From Dysgonomonas sp. UBA5412 (GTDB taxonomy: Bacteria > Bacteroidota > Bacteroidia > Bacteroidales > Dysgonomonadaceae): a stretch of 64,000 bases of DNA. Below the pieces are notes generated by a model that did not search any database, was not told the origin of the DNA, and saw only the letters and a program-made list of their open reading frames with translations. The translations under genes were made by a program, and so were the position numbers. Shown piece after piece: positions 8,750 through 18,273 of this stretch. The DNA lies in assembly GCA_002409595.1 (NCBI GenBank), contig DHNQ01000007.1:1-64000 (forward strand), given 5' to 3'. How positions within the stretch are numbered: position 1 is the first letter of the stretch; each line of letters begins with the position of its first letter.

Positions 8750-10570
8750 TTAGAATAATTTTTTTAGAATATCGTCTCTTTTTAATCTTTTTAATGATTT
8801 GATAATCTGATTTCTATATGCTTTGTCATACCAGAAGAAATACTGCCTTTGCGCTAATTTCTGTTCTTTTGTTTTAGCCGTATATACTTTTTCGAGTGTA
8901 TATGGATGATAACCTGTATAGTATATCTCTGTGGCAACGGTCATAGGCGAAGGTGTAAAATCCTGAACCTGCTCCAGTTTAAAGCCTAAAGGCTTTGTAT
9001 CGGCTGCAAGTTCTGCCATCTCCATTTCTGTACATCCCGGATGGGATGAGATAAAGTAGGGGATAAGCTGTTGCTTCATCCCATTTTCGTTATTAATCTT
9101 ATCGAATATTTTTTTGAACGAATGAAATTGCTGGAAACTCGGCTTGCGCATATAGCTCAAAACCTTGTCCGATGTATGTTCCGGAGCTACTTTCAGTCGA
9201 CCCGATACATGATTTAAGATCAAATCTTTGGTATATTCGTCAGAAGCTTTATTCAGTCTCTCATCTTCATTTCTGTGCAACAGCATATCATACCGTATGC
9301 CACTTCCGATAAAAGATTTCTTCATTTTAGGCAGTGAATCTACTGCTTTGTATATATCGAGAAGATGTGAGTGATCTATATTTAAGTTCTTGCATATTTT
9401 AGGATGAATACACGACGGTCTGCGACATTTACGGCATACATTTTCGTCTTTCCCCTTCATTTTGTACATATTTGCCGACGGACCACCCAAGTCGCTTAAA
9501 TAGCCTTTAAAATCGGGCATTTCGGTAATCTCTTTTACTTCTTTGAGTATCGACTCTTTGGAGCGTGAAGCAATAAATTTACCTTGATGGGCTGATATTG
9601 TGCAAAAAGCGCATCCTCCGAAGCATCCTCTGTGCATATTTACCGAGAATTTAATCATTTCGAATGCAGGAATCGTTTTACCCTTATATTTTGGATGTGG
9701 CAGGCGAGTATATGGCAGATCGAATGAAGTGTCTATCTCTTGCTCTGTCATTGGCGGATAAGGCGGATTTATGACAATCGCTTTATCGTCTTGTATCTGT
9801 ATAATGCGAGAAGCATCCATCATGTTGGATTGTTCTTCTACTATTTTGAAGTTTTTGGCTTGTTTTAGCTTGTCTGTGAGACATTCTTGATGTGAATGGA
9901 GGGATATGTCATTTCCTTGTTCAATATTCTTCAAATCCTCTTTGTTTGTCTCGTATGCAGTTTGTGGTATATCTCTCAATTCCTGAAATGATTTGCCTTC
10001 CTTTAGTCCCACTACAATTGCTTTCAGCGGTTTTTCGCCCATTCCATATACAAGCAAATCTGCTTTAGAGTCGATCAATATAGATTTATGCAACTTATCG
10101 TCCCAATAGTCATAATGAGTCACACGCCTCAATGAGGCTTCGATACCGCCAAGTAGTACCGGTACATCAGGAAAAAGTTCTTTCAGGATATTGGTATATG
10201 TAATAGATGTTCTGTCCGGACGCATACCGGCTCTGCCATCGGGCGTGTATGCATCGTCGGAGCGGAGCCTTTTATTGGCTGTGTAATGATTTATCATCGA
10301 ATCCATAGCTCCGGCAGTAACTCCAAAAAACATACGGGGTTTTCCTAATTTTTTAAAGTCTCGCAAATCGTCTCTCCAATTTGGTTGTGGTACTATTGCA
10401 ACTCTAAGTCCTTCAGCTTCAAGCATACGTCCAATAACGGCTGCGCCGAATGCAGGATGGTCTATATACGCGTCTCCGGAGAACAGAATCACATCCAGTT
10501 CGTCCCAACCCCTTAATTCCACTTCTTTTTTTGTGGTGGGTTGCCAGTCAGTCAATCGGTATTCTTTCAT
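8750..10570 (-). CDS. YgiQ family radical SAM protein (UPF0313)
   Basis: A 606-residue radical SAM protein. The cluster-binding motif is CFGGCAFC (CxxxCxxC) within MHRGCFGGCAFCTISAHQG. The N-terminal region (DVILFSGDAYIDHPAFG, VPVLLGGIEASLRRVTHYD) is the cobalamin-like domain of the UPF0313/YgiQ family. A second cysteine group (CRKCRRPSCIHPKIC) may bind metal. The substrate is unknown. It is divergent from tamL with 118 bases between the two starts, and it leads the cutC transcript. Confidence 0.92.
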   Translation of the reverse strand: MKEYRLTDWQPTTKKEVELRGWDELDVILFSGDAYIDHPAFGAAVIGRMLEAEGLRVAIVPQPNWRDDLRDFKKLGKPRMFFGVTAGAMDSMINHYTANKRLRSDDAYTPDGRAGMRPDRTSITYTNILKELFPDVPVLLGGIEASLRRVTHYDYWDDKLHKSILIDSKADLLVYGMGEKPLKAIVVGLKEGKSFQELRDIPQTAYETNKEDLKNIEQGNDISLHSHQECLTDKLKQAKNFKIVEEQSNMMDASRIIQIQDDKAIVINPPYPPMTEQEIDTSFDLPYTRLPHPKYKGKTIPAFEMIKFSVNMHRGCFGGCAFCTISAHQGKFIASRSKESILKEVKEITEMPDFKGYLSDLGGPSANMYKMKGKDENVCRKCRRPSCIHPKICKNLNIDHSHLLDIYKAVDSLPKMKKSFIGSGIRYDMLLHRNEDERLNKASDEYTKDLILNHVSGRLKVAPEHTSDKVLSYMRKPSFQQFHSFKKIFDKINNENGMKQQLIPYFISSHPGCTEMEMAELAADTKPLGFKLEQVQDFTPSPMTVATEIYYTGYHPYTLEKVYTAKTKEQKLAQRQYFFWYDKAYRNQIIKSLKRLKRDDILKKLF

Positions 10571-10580
10571 AATCAGGCTG

Positions 10581-10588
10581 CAAAGGTA
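10581..10588 (-). promoter_or_regulatory. -7 box (TACCTTTG) for the YgiQ-cutC operon
   Basis: Exact TAnnTTTG match on the minus strand, 11 bases from the YgiQ start codon. This implies a very short 5' leader. Confidence 0.5.
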
Positions 10589-10660
10589 TTGCTTTTTCTG
10601 TACTAATATTCTTTATAGACTATTCTTAACGCTTTTACGTTATCTATTTGTTAAACATTG

Positions 10661-10668
10661 TATATTTG
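10661..10668 (+). promoter_or_regulatory. -7 box (TATATTTG) for tamL
   Basis: Exact TAnnTTTG match 21 bases before the ATG at 10689. It rules out the long in-frame extension that begins at 10533 and supports the lipoprotein start. Confidence 0.55.
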
Positions 10669-10688
10669 CAAAACGTTTATATAGAACA

Positions 10689-12989
10689 ATGAAAAAAATT
10701 GTAATTACATCATTTACGTTTATTCTTATTCTTGCGGCTTGTAGTACTACAAAGAACATTCCGGAAGGAAGTTATCTATTAGATAATTTTGAGGTGAAGC
10801 ATGATACAAAGAATGCTACTTCCGACCTCGAAACCTATGTCCGTCAGTTACCTAACTCCAGTTTTCCGTTATTTGGTAAAGTTCGCCTCAAGATATATAA
10901 TATGGCAGGAGCAGATACCTCCAAGTGGATCAATCGCTTTTGGAAAAAATTAGGTCAGCCTCCCGTCATATACAGTCCGGCGCAAACATTATTGTCAGCC
11001 AATCAGTTGAAAAAACAATTGAATAATCAAGGCTATCTTGATGCTCAAGTGGATACCACACTAAAGATAAATGGAAATAAAATGGCTGTAACCTACAATC
11101 TGAAAGGGGGCACACCGTATCTTATACGCAATTATACCTATCAGATACAGGATACAGCAATGTCCCGAATTATGAGTAAGGTTCCTCTGAAACCATTGCT
11201 TGCCCAAGGCGATATGTTCGATATGGATATGTTGGAAGAAGAGCGCTTACAGGTGAATACTATAATGAGGAATGTGGGGTATTATAATTTTTCTAAAGAA
11301 TATGTCTTTTTCAGAGCTGATACTACCCTTAATTCGCATGAGGTAGACTTGTTTATGGATATTTATCCTACAAAGGATAGTTTGCCTTATCCCCGTTATA
11401 AGTTGAATAAGATTAACGTTATATCAGGTATAAATTCTTGGAGCAATACTACATCCGATGATGGTAGGAGTAGATGGTTTTTTAGAAATGCAGATACCAC
11501 CGAATATGCAGGAATGTCGATAATAAGAGGTCGGAATAAGTTTCTACGATCAAGTACTATTCGCAAGAACAACTATTTACGCCCCGGCAGTTATTTCTCA
11601 GACTATAACATAACCCGTACTTACGAAGGCTTTAGTAAGATGGGAGCAATAAAGCAAGTTAATATCACTACAACTCCTTCTGCTCAAGATAGTACCAAGT
11701 TGCTCGATGCTACTATCATCTTATTGCCTGCCAATGCTCACTGGTTTAAAGCGGGACTGGATGGTACAAACTCAGCAGGAGATATTGGTATAGCTCCTAG
11801 TATATCTTATCAGCATCAAAATCTATTTAACGGAGGAGAGCAATTGGGTATCAGACTAAAAGGAGCGTATGAATTTATTACCGGCGGAAAGAGTACCGAC
11901 CTTATGAGTCAGAGTTATTACGAATATGGTATAGAAACCAGCCTTACTGTTCCTCAGTTTGTTATTCCTTGGCTCAAAAAGAGTTGGAGAGAATTGCCAT
12001 CTGCTACAACACGTTTTTCCATCGGGTTGAATAATCAGCGTAGAACAGATTATTCGCGCCAGTTCTTTAACATGACGGTCAATTATGGATGGGCTACCAA
12101 TAGAAATAAGATAATTCACGGGCTTGACTTGTTCGATATCAACTATATACGAATGCCGTGGGTGTCGCATAAGTTTGATAGCCTTTATATACAGAACAAT
12201 AGCAATCCATTGCTGAGAGAAAGTTATAAAGATCAGCTTGTTGCACGTACAGCTTATTCTACGACTTTCACGAATGGACGTAGATTAAATCAGCTGTATC
12301 CAACTTATACCATACGTACCTCTATCGAGGTTGCCGGTATTTTGCCTCGTTTGGCAACTTCCATTGGTAGTCCCAAAAGAGATAAAGACGGGAAAAAGCA
12401 AATATTAGGAGTTTCTTATGCTGAATATGTAAAAGGATCGGCAGACTATGCCCGTACATTCTATTTTTCAAAGAAGCACTCTTTAGCTTATCACGTAGGT
12501 CTTGGGTTGGCATATCCTTATGGCAACTCAAATATTCTTCCGTTCGAGCGTCGATTCTTTGCCGGAGGGGCAAATAGCGTGAGAGGCTGGAGTACACGTT
12601 CCTTAGGCCCCGGGTCTTATCGCAGATCGGATAATGGAACAGACTTTGTGAATCAGGCGGGTGATATGAAATTTGAATTCAGTATCGAGAACCGTTATAA
12701 AGTAAGTTCCTTGTTCGAATTTGCCCAATTTATAGACGTTGGTAATATCTGGACGTTAAAAGATTACCCTGATCAGCCGGGTGGGAAATTCGACTTTAAA
12801 GACTTCTACAAAGAGCTTGCAATGGCATACGGAATAGGGCTTCGCCTCGATCTTGACTTTTTATTACTTCGTTTCGATACGGGGATGAAAGCTTATGATC
12901 CGGGATTGAAACAATCGCAACGATTCGTTTTATTTAAGCCGACTATCAATCGTATGGCATTCCATTTTGGGATAGGATATCCGTTTTGA
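10689..12989 (+). CDS. tamL: TamL: lipid-anchored TamA/BamA-family outer membrane protein
   Basis: A 766-residue Omp85-family protein. The chosen start gives a lipoprotein signal MKKIVITSFTFILILAAC with the lipidated Cys followed by STTKNIPEGSYLL. This is the hallmark of TamL, the Bacteroidota form of TamA. POTRA-like repeats occupy roughly 40-330, and the C-terminal 16-stranded barrel carries the D15 phrases FFAGGANSVRGW, FEFSIENRYK and AYGIGLRLDLDFLLLRFD. It ends with a hydrophobic strand finishing in Phe (FHFGIGYPF), as expected for a barrel inserted by BAM. TamA partners with TamB in envelope biogenesis, and no tamB is adjacent here. The frame is open upstream to 10533, but that part overlaps the divergent promoter and lacks a secretion signal. 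Confidence 0.87.
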   Translation: MKKIVITSFTFILILAACSTTKNIPEGSYLLDNFEVKHDTKNATSDLETYVRQLPNSSFPLFGKVRLKIYNMAGADTSKWINRFWKKLGQPPVIYSPAQTLLSANQLKKQLNNQGYLDAQVDTTLKINGNKMAVTYNLKGGTPYLIRNYTYQIQDTAMSRIMSKVPLKPLLAQGDMFDMDMLEEERLQVNTIMRNVGYYNFSKEYVFFRADTTLNSHEVDLFMDIYPTKDSLPYPRYKLNKINVISGINSWSNTTSDDGRSRWFFRNADTTEYAGMSIIRGRNKFLRSSTIRKNNYLRPGSYFSDYNITRTYEGFSKMGAIKQVNITTTPSAQDSTKLLDATIILLPANAHWFKAGLDGTNSAGDIGIAPSISYQHQNLFNGGEQLGIRLKGAYEFITGGKSTDLMSQSYYEYGIETSLTVPQFVIPWLKKSWRELPSATTRFSIGLNNQRRTDYSRQFFNMTVNYGWATNRNKIIHGLDLFDINYIRMPWVSHKFDSLYIQNNSNPLLRESYKDQLVARTAYSTTFTNGRRLNQLYPTYTIRTSIEVAGILPRLATSIGSPKRDKDGKKQILGVSYAEYVKGSADYARTFYFSKKHSLAYHVGLGLAYPYGNSNILPFERRFFAGGANSVRGWSTRSLGPGSYRRSDNGTDFVNQAGDMKFEFSIENRYKVSSLFEFAQFIDVGNIWTLKDYPDQPGGKFDFKDFYKELAMAYGIGLRLDLDFLLLRFDTGMKAYDPGLKQSQRFVLFKPTINRMAFHFGIGYPF

Positions 12990-13051
12990 TCTATTTATTA
13001 TGGTCTTTGTATATAGATAATTCAATCCGTTTTCGATCGGAATAATTATAA

Positions 13052-13088
13052 AAAATACGGATAGAAATCAGATTTCTATCCGTATTTT
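13052..13088. terminator. Bidirectional terminator between tamL and pyrC
   Basis: A near-perfect 17-18 bp hairpin (arm begins AAAATACGGATAGAAAT) with T-runs on both sides lies between two convergent genes, so it can stop transcription from either direction. Confidence 0.85.
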
Positions 13089-13115
13089 ATTTATATACAA
13101 TGTCTTAGTTCTTTA

Positions 13116-14453
13116 TTATCTGTCAAATACTAATCTTTCTCCTCTTAATTCATTCACTGTTCCATTCTCAAATGCGATCTTACCATTTAAGAAAGTCTTT
13201 TCGATAGAAGTAGAGAATGTTTCACCCTCCAACGGAGCCCATTTGCATTTGTATAAGATGTTATCTTTGGTTATGGTATAAGGCTTATTAGGATTAACAA
13301 GGACAAGATCGGCGAAATATCCCTTGCGAATATACCCTCGCTTATGTACTTGAAATAGTATGGCCGGAGCGTGACACATCTTTGTTACGACTTGTTCTTT
13401 TGATATTTTACCTTTCTTGGCAAGTTCCATCATCATCTGTAACGAGTGCTGAACAAGTGGACCTCCCGATGCCGCTTTTAATGCACCGCCTTTTTTTTCT
13501 TCCCAAAGATGAGGTGCATGGTCGGTAGCAATAACATCCAGTTTATTCTTTAATAAGCCTTGCATCAAAGCACCTCTGTCTTGACGTGTTTTTACCGCAG
13601 GATTCCACTTTATACGAGTTCCGTATTTAGAATAATCTTCGTCTGAAAACCAAAGATGATGTACACAGACTTCTCCGGTTATCTTCTTTTCGGCAAGAGG
13701 TTTTATATCAAACAAACTGATTTCTCTCTCAGTAGATAGATGTAGAATATGCAGTCTTGACTGATATTTGTCGGCAAGTTCTACCGCTTCCGCAGATGAG
13801 CGGTAACATGCTTCCGCACTTCGTATCAATGGATGGTATTGTAATGGAATATCTTCTCCGAAATCAGCTTTATATTTAGCGATATTTTCGCGTATTATTT
13901 CCTCTTTCTCGCAATGGGTTGCAATAAGCATATCTACTTCCGAGAAAATGCTTTGTAGCACCTTCTTATCGTCTACCAGCATGTTTCCGGTAGATGAACC
14001 CATGAATACCTTAACTCCACATACTTCTTTTGGGTTCACTTTTTTCAGCTCAGCTATGTTTTCGTTAGTTGCCCCTAGATAAAAAGAGTAATTAGCGTAT
14101 GATTTTTGAGCTCCTATTTCGAATTTTTGTTCAAGCAGATCCAGCGTTATTGTTTGAGGTTTTGTATTAGGCATCTCCATAAACGAAGTAACTCCTCCGG
14201 CTATTGCTGCACGGCTTTCGCTTTCGATATCCCCTTTGTAGGTCAATCCCGGCTCGCGAAAATGTACCTGATCGTCAATCACTCCGGGCATAAGCCATAA
14301 ATCTTTAGCATCCACAATTGTAGCTTTATTTAAGATGGCTTCAGGTATTTCTTCCGTTCTGTATATTTCCGAAATCAGATTGTTTTCTATTAGTACAGAA
14401 CCTATAAAAGAACTTCCTTCGTTGATAATTGTTGCTTTGTGAATAAGTATCAT
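13116..14453 (-). CDS. pyrC: Dihydroorotase
   Basis: Cyclises carbamoyl-aspartate to dihydroorotate in pyrimidine synthesis. 445 residues of the class I amidohydrolase type: metal-site region DDQVHFREPGLTYKGD, GGVTSFMEMPNT, ATHCEKEE, LHILHLSTERE and the late DVIATDHAPH with the catalytic Asp. The first metal-site HxH of most dihydroorotases reads QVH here. I believe this also occurs in other Bacteroidota homologues, but I cannot confirm it. The ATG at 14453 is preferred over the in-frame TTG at 14459. A -7 box lies 17 bases upstream and a strong terminator lies downstream. Confidence 0.92.
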   Translation of the reverse strand: MILIHKATIINEGSSFIGSVLIENNLISEIYRTEEIPEAILNKATIVDAKDLWLMPGVIDDQVHFREPGLTYKGDIESESRAAIAGGVTSFMEMPNTKPQTITLDLLEQKFEIGAQKSYANYSFYLGATNENIAELKKVNPKEVCGVKVFMGSSTGNMLVDDKKVLQSIFSEVDMLIATHCEKEEIIRENIAKYKADFGEDIPLQYHPLIRSAEACYRSSAEAVELADKYQSRLHILHLSTEREISLFDIKPLAEKKITGEVCVHHLWFSDEDYSKYGTRIKWNPAVKTRQDRGALMQGLLKNKLDVIATDHAPHLWEEKKGGALKAASGGPLVQHSLQMMMELAKKGKISKEQVVTKMCHAPAILFQVHKRGYIRKGYFADLVLVNPNKPYTITKDNILYKCKWAPLEGETFSTSIEKTFLNGKIAFENGTVNELRGERLVFDR

Positions 14454-14470
14454 AATCAAATGTTTTTTTA

Positions 14471-14478
14471 CAAAGGTA
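14471..14478 (-). promoter_or_regulatory. -7 box (TACCTTTG) for pyrC
   Basis: Exact TAnnTTTG match 17 bases upstream of the pyrC ATG at 14453. Confidence 0.5.
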
Positions 14479-14522
14479 ACGTTTTTAACTATCAGCCGAT
14501 ATATTATCGACTGAGTATTTGA

Positions 14523-14550
14523 TTTTAACTAAAAGGTTACAAAGTTGTAC
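14523..14550 (-). repeat. 28-bp dispersed repeat, copy A
   Basis: Read on the minus strand this is GTACAACTTTGT, then one variable base (A), then ACCTTTTAGTTAAAA. The same 28 positions with a single difference occur at 57367-57394 on the plus strand. It lies 45 bases beyond the pyrC -7 box, in the non-coding gap between pyrC and the GH92 gene. Confidence 0.7.
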
Positions 14551-14621
14551 AGATTTTGCCCATTTTTTAATTTTCTAATCTTCCCCTTTTTTGTATACTT
14601 TATATCGTCTGATATAGATAA

Positions 14622-14657
14622 AGAAAGCCGGATAGCATATAGTCTATCCGGCTTTCT
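14622..14657 (-). terminator. Terminator downstream of the GH92 gene
   Basis: A 14-bp perfect stem (AGAAAGCCGGATAG and complement) with an 8-base loop, just past the GH92 stop codon on the minus strand. Confidence 0.75.
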
Positions 14658-14672
14658 CTTTATACAGATCGT

Positions 14673-16982
14673 TTATTTCTTTTTCTTACTTCCTGCAGAT
14701 TGTTTCAATTCTTTTGAGAAAGAGTATGGAAGATCTTCTTCGTGGGTTCCTCTAACCTTATTAGGCGTAGATGACATTTTGAAATTGACTTTCGCTCCCT
14801 TCATCAGTGTTTCGTGAGTAAGATAGTTTTTGGTATAATCTAAGCCGTTTACATCCATTGCAGAGATATATCTGTTTGCTTTTCCATTGTTTTGTGCATC
14901 TATCACAACTTTATTTCCATTGTGCAGATTCAATGTTACCTTGTCAAACAGTGGAGAACCTAAGATATATTCGTCCGTACCCGGGCATACAGGATAGAAG
15001 CCCAATGCGGAGAATACATACCAAGCCGAAGTTTGTCCGTTATCCTCATCCCCGCAATATCCATCAGGGTTAGGAGTATATAACTTATCCATTACTTCGC
15101 GTACCCAATATTGAGCCTTCCAAGGTTCGGCTGAATAGTCGTACATATATATCATATGCTGAATAGGTTGGTTACCATGTGCATAGTTACCCATATTCAT
15201 AATTTGCATTTCGCGGATTTCATGGATTACTCCACCATAGTAACTGTCGTCGAATAATGGTGGTACACTGAATACCGAGTCCATCATCTGATTAAATCCT
15301 GCCTTACCACCCATCAGGTCGATAAGCCCTTGAGGATCGTGGAACACAGACCATGTATAATGCCAGCTATTACCTTCGGTGAAGGCATCACCCCATTTCA
15401 ACGGGTTGAATGGAGATTGGAACTTACCGTCCTTATTCTTTCCACGCATTAGTTTATGTTCAGGGTCAAACAGATTCTTATAGTTCATTGCTCTTTTAGC
15501 ATATACGTCTATTTCTTTTTTCGGTTTGCCTAATGCTTGTCCCAGCTTGTAGATAGTCCAGTCGGCATAAGCATATTCCAATGTGCGAGCTGCATTTTCG
15601 TTGATGTCTACATCGTAAGGCACATATCCTAACTTGTTGTAATATTCCCAACCTAAGCGTCCTGTCGAACTGATTTTAGGGTGTACGGCATTTGCTCCAT
15701 GTATTACTGCCTGCCAAATAGCTTCGATGTCATATCCTCTCAATCCTTTGAGATAAGCATCTGCAACTACTGATGCCGAATTGTTTCCGACCATACATGC
15801 TCTGTGTCCCGGACTTGCCCATTCCGGCAAGAATCCGCTTTCTTTGTAAGTATTGGCTAATCCCTCTTGTATTTTTGTATTTACATCAGGATACATCAGG
15901 TTTAAGAATGGGAATAAGCAACGGAAAGTATCCCAAAATCCGGTGTCGGTGTACATATATCCCGGCAATACTTCACCATTGAATGGGCTGTAATGCACAA
16001 CTTGTTTGTTGGCATCTATTTCGTAAAAGCTACGAGGAAAGAGAACGGAACGATAGAGACAAGAATAGAATGTACGTAGATTATCTATATCGTTATCCTC
16101 TACTACAATGCGTCCTAATATTTCATTCCAACGGTCACGTCCTTGCTGAGCAATCTGATCGAAAGTGCTGTTTCCTAATTCTTGTAGATTTAGCTCCGCC
16201 TGCTCAGGGCTGATAAATGAAGATGCTACTTTGGCGTGTACTATCTCTCCTTTTTTGGTTGCAAATCCGATGATACCTCCTGCATGGTCAGCTTTTACTT
16301 CAGTGCTGTTCTCTGCAATCTTGCCACCGTCTACGGATGCTGTATAGGTAAATGGTTTATCGAATGTGATTACAAAATAGTTTTTAAAATTCTCAGGAAC
16401 ACCCCCTCTGTTTTTAGTTGTGTAGCCTACTATTTTATTTTCTGACGGTATTATTTTCACGTACGATCCTTGGTCGAAAGCATCAACTACAACATACGAA
16501 TTTTTGTTGTCAGGGAAAGTAAAACGAAACATTACAGCCCGTTCGGTCGGAGCCATTTCTGTTACTACATCATGATCTCCCAAATAAACTTTATAGTAAT
16601 ATGGTTTTGCTATTTCTGTTTTGTGTGAAAACCAGCTTGCACGCTCATCCTGATCAAATACGGCTTTGCCGGTTACGGGCATGATTGCAAATTGACCGTA
16701 GTCATTGATCCAAGGGCTTGGCTGATGTGTTTGTTTAAAGCCTCTTATCTTGTCGGCGTCGTATGTATATGCCCATCCATCGCCCATTTTTCCTGTCTGA
16801 GGCATCCAGAAATTCATACCCCAAGGCATAGCAATAGCCGGATAGGTATTTCCGGTGGATAGACTGAATTTAGACTGTGTGCCTACCAGAGGGCTCACAT
16901 AGTCCACTAAATCTGTCTTCTGAGCATTTACCGTCCCCAGAAAACTCACAAAGCTTAAGAATAATATTCCTATCTTTCTCAT
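14673..16982 (-). CDS. GH92 family exo-alpha-mannosidase
   Basis: A 769-residue secreted glycoside hydrolase with signal peptide MRKIGILFLSFVSFLGTVNAQ. GH92 signatures: SPLVGT and GNTYPAIAMPWGMNFW near the N-terminus, GFKQTHQPSPWINDYGQF, the (alpha/alpha)6-barrel region GWEYYNKLGYVPYDV, the motif FTEGNSWHYTW carrying the predicted catalytic Glu, and CGDEDNGQTSAWYVFSALGF with acidic and calcium-site residues. Family members release mannose from host or fungal N-glycans and mannans; linkage preference (often alpha-1,2) cannot be read here. It is a single gene with no SusC/SusD or regulator next to it, so it is not part of a visible polysaccharide utilisation locus. Confidence 0.94.
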   Translation of the reverse strand: MRKIGILFLSFVSFLGTVNAQKTDLVDYVSPLVGTQSKFSLSTGNTYPAIAMPWGMNFWMPQTGKMGDGWAYTYDADKIRGFKQTHQPSPWINDYGQFAIMPVTGKAVFDQDERASWFSHKTEIAKPYYYKVYLGDHDVVTEMAPTERAVMFRFTFPDNKNSYVVVDAFDQGSYVKIIPSENKIVGYTTKNRGGVPENFKNYFVITFDKPFTYTASVDGGKIAENSTEVKADHAGGIIGFATKKGEIVHAKVASSFISPEQAELNLQELGNSTFDQIAQQGRDRWNEILGRIVVEDNDIDNLRTFYSCLYRSVLFPRSFYEIDANKQVVHYSPFNGEVLPGYMYTDTGFWDTFRCLFPFLNLMYPDVNTKIQEGLANTYKESGFLPEWASPGHRACMVGNNSASVVADAYLKGLRGYDIEAIWQAVIHGANAVHPKISSTGRLGWEYYNKLGYVPYDVDINENAARTLEYAYADWTIYKLGQALGKPKKEIDVYAKRAMNYKNLFDPEHKLMRGKNKDGKFQSPFNPLKWGDAFTEGNSWHYTWSVFHDPQGLIDLMGGKAGFNQMMDSVFSVPPLFDDSYYGGVIHEIREMQIMNMGNYAHGNQPIQHMIYMYDYSAEPWKAQYWVREVMDKLYTPNPDGYCGDEDNGQTSAWYVFSALGFYPVCPGTDEYILGSPLFDKVTLNLHNGNKVVIDAQNNGKANRYISAMDVNGLDYTKNYLTHETLMKGAKVNFKMSSTPNKVRGTHEEDLPYSFSKELKQSAGSKKKK

Positions 16983-17292
16983 TGTTTTTCTTAGTTTTAA
17001 TTTATTATTTTTATAATTACTTTTTTAGAATATTCTCTTTGGTATAATTTGTAGATGTTATTATAAACTATTGTTTTACATAGTTACAATGGCATTTTTA
17101 GAATATAAAATAATGGACTGATACTTTCGGAAAAGGGACTTACTCTTGGGCTAAAGTAGCAATTCTCATTAATTTGATCCGATTTGTTTTTCTTCTAAGT
17201 TTTTGGTTATTTAAAGGCAACCTGTTTATTCGGTTTGCTAAGATAATAAGCAATTTTTGTTTACGCAACCGCTACGATCAATACCGAACAAA
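16983..17292. other. Intergenic region with no recognised feature
   Basis: The 310 bases between miaA (upstream, minus strand) and the GH92 gene are AT-rich. I see no convincing ORF, hairpin terminator or TAnnTTTG box on the minus strand. The GH92 promoter presumably lies here but could not be recognised. Confidence 0.5.
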
Positions 17293-18207
17293 TTATTTGA
17301 TTAACGTAAGTATATTTTCTATCTTTTTTTCTGTTGGCAATGTAGCATCTATCCAATGAATATGAATGCCTCGTTTCTCCATCCCTCTAAACCATGTCAT
17401 CTGGCGTTTTGCAAACTGATGGATGGCTATTTCCAATTGTGAAAACATTTCTTCGAATGAGAGTTGTTTCAGTAGATAGAGGGTTACATATTTATATTCC
17501 AACCCGTAATAGATGAGGTCTTCGGCTTGCACGCCTTTATCCAATATGCTTTGTATTTCCTCTATCATTCCTTCTTGCAAACGGGCTTTCAGACGTTTGC
17601 TTATTTTGTTGCGGCGCAACTCTCTTTCTATATCAACACCGATAGTTAGGCTGTTGAGGGGCGGAAACTCATTTTGGTCTAAAGGGTTACTCTTCTTATA
17701 TTCTTCTATTTCTATTGCACGAATGGCGCGCTGGGCAGTGTCTACATCCGTTGTATTGTGCAAAGACCTGTATGACGAAAGTATTTCTGTAAGTTCTTGC
17801 AGACTATACTTCTCATACTTTTGCCTAAGCTCCTTATTCTCGGGAACATTAACGAGAGAATATCCTTTGAGTACGGATTCTACATATAGCCCGGATCCTC
17901 CGCAGAGTATGGGTAATTTATTCTCAGCTTTGAGCGAAGTATATGCTTTATGAAAATCGTGTTGATATTCGAATATATTATATTTTTCGCCGGCTTCGCG
18001 AATGTCTATTAAATGATAGGGTATTTGTTTTCCTTCTACGATATAGTCGTCCAGATCTTTTCCTGTACCTATATCCATTGATTTATATACTTGTCGCGAA
18101 TCGCCACTGATTACTTCCGTGTTCAATGTATAAGCTAAGTGGCATGCAAGAGTAGTTTTTCCCGATGCCGTAGGGCCAACAATGGTTATTAGGTCGTATT
18201 TGTTCAT
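17293..18207 (-). CDS. miaA: tRNA dimethylallyltransferase
   Basis: MiaA transfers a dimethylallyl group to A37 of tRNAs that read UNN codons. The 304-residue protein shows the P-loop VGPTASGKTTLACHLA, the signature SGDSRQVYKSMDIGTGK, GGSGLYVES and the C-terminal AIHQFAKRQMTWFRG. The ATG at 18207 (MNKYDLITIVGPT) is preferred; an in-frame TTG at 18222 adds five residues that do not fit the family. The polyprenyl synthase gene starts upstream on the same strand and ends about 66 bases before miaA, so both isoprenoid-linked genes are probably co-transcribed. Confidence 0.96.
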   Translation of the reverse strand: MNKYDLITIVGPTASGKTTLACHLAYTLNTEVISGDSRQVYKSMDIGTGKDLDDYIVEGKQIPYHLIDIREAGEKYNIFEYQHDFHKAYTSLKAENKLPILCGGSGLYVESVLKGYSLVNVPENKELRQKYEKYSLQELTEILSSYRSLHNTTDVDTAQRAIRAIEIEEYKKSNPLDQNEFPPLNSLTIGVDIERELRRNKISKRLKARLQEGMIEEIQSILDKGVQAEDLIYYGLEYKYVTLYLLKQLSFEEMFSQLEIAIHQFAKRQMTWFRGMEKRGIHIHWIDATLPTEKKIENILTLIK

Positions 18208-18273
18208 ATACTGCGATTGCAACTAAGGCTTCACGAAGCTTTAATCTATGATTTAAAGAAAAAAACGTGTTGT

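Noticed and set aside
10533..10688. N-terminal extension of tamL
   Set aside because: It covers the divergent promoter region and would remove the lipoprotein signal.
17513..17953. 146-codon plus-strand ORF over miaA
   Set aside because: Antisense shadow of miaA; its composition is explained by the codon use of the real gene.
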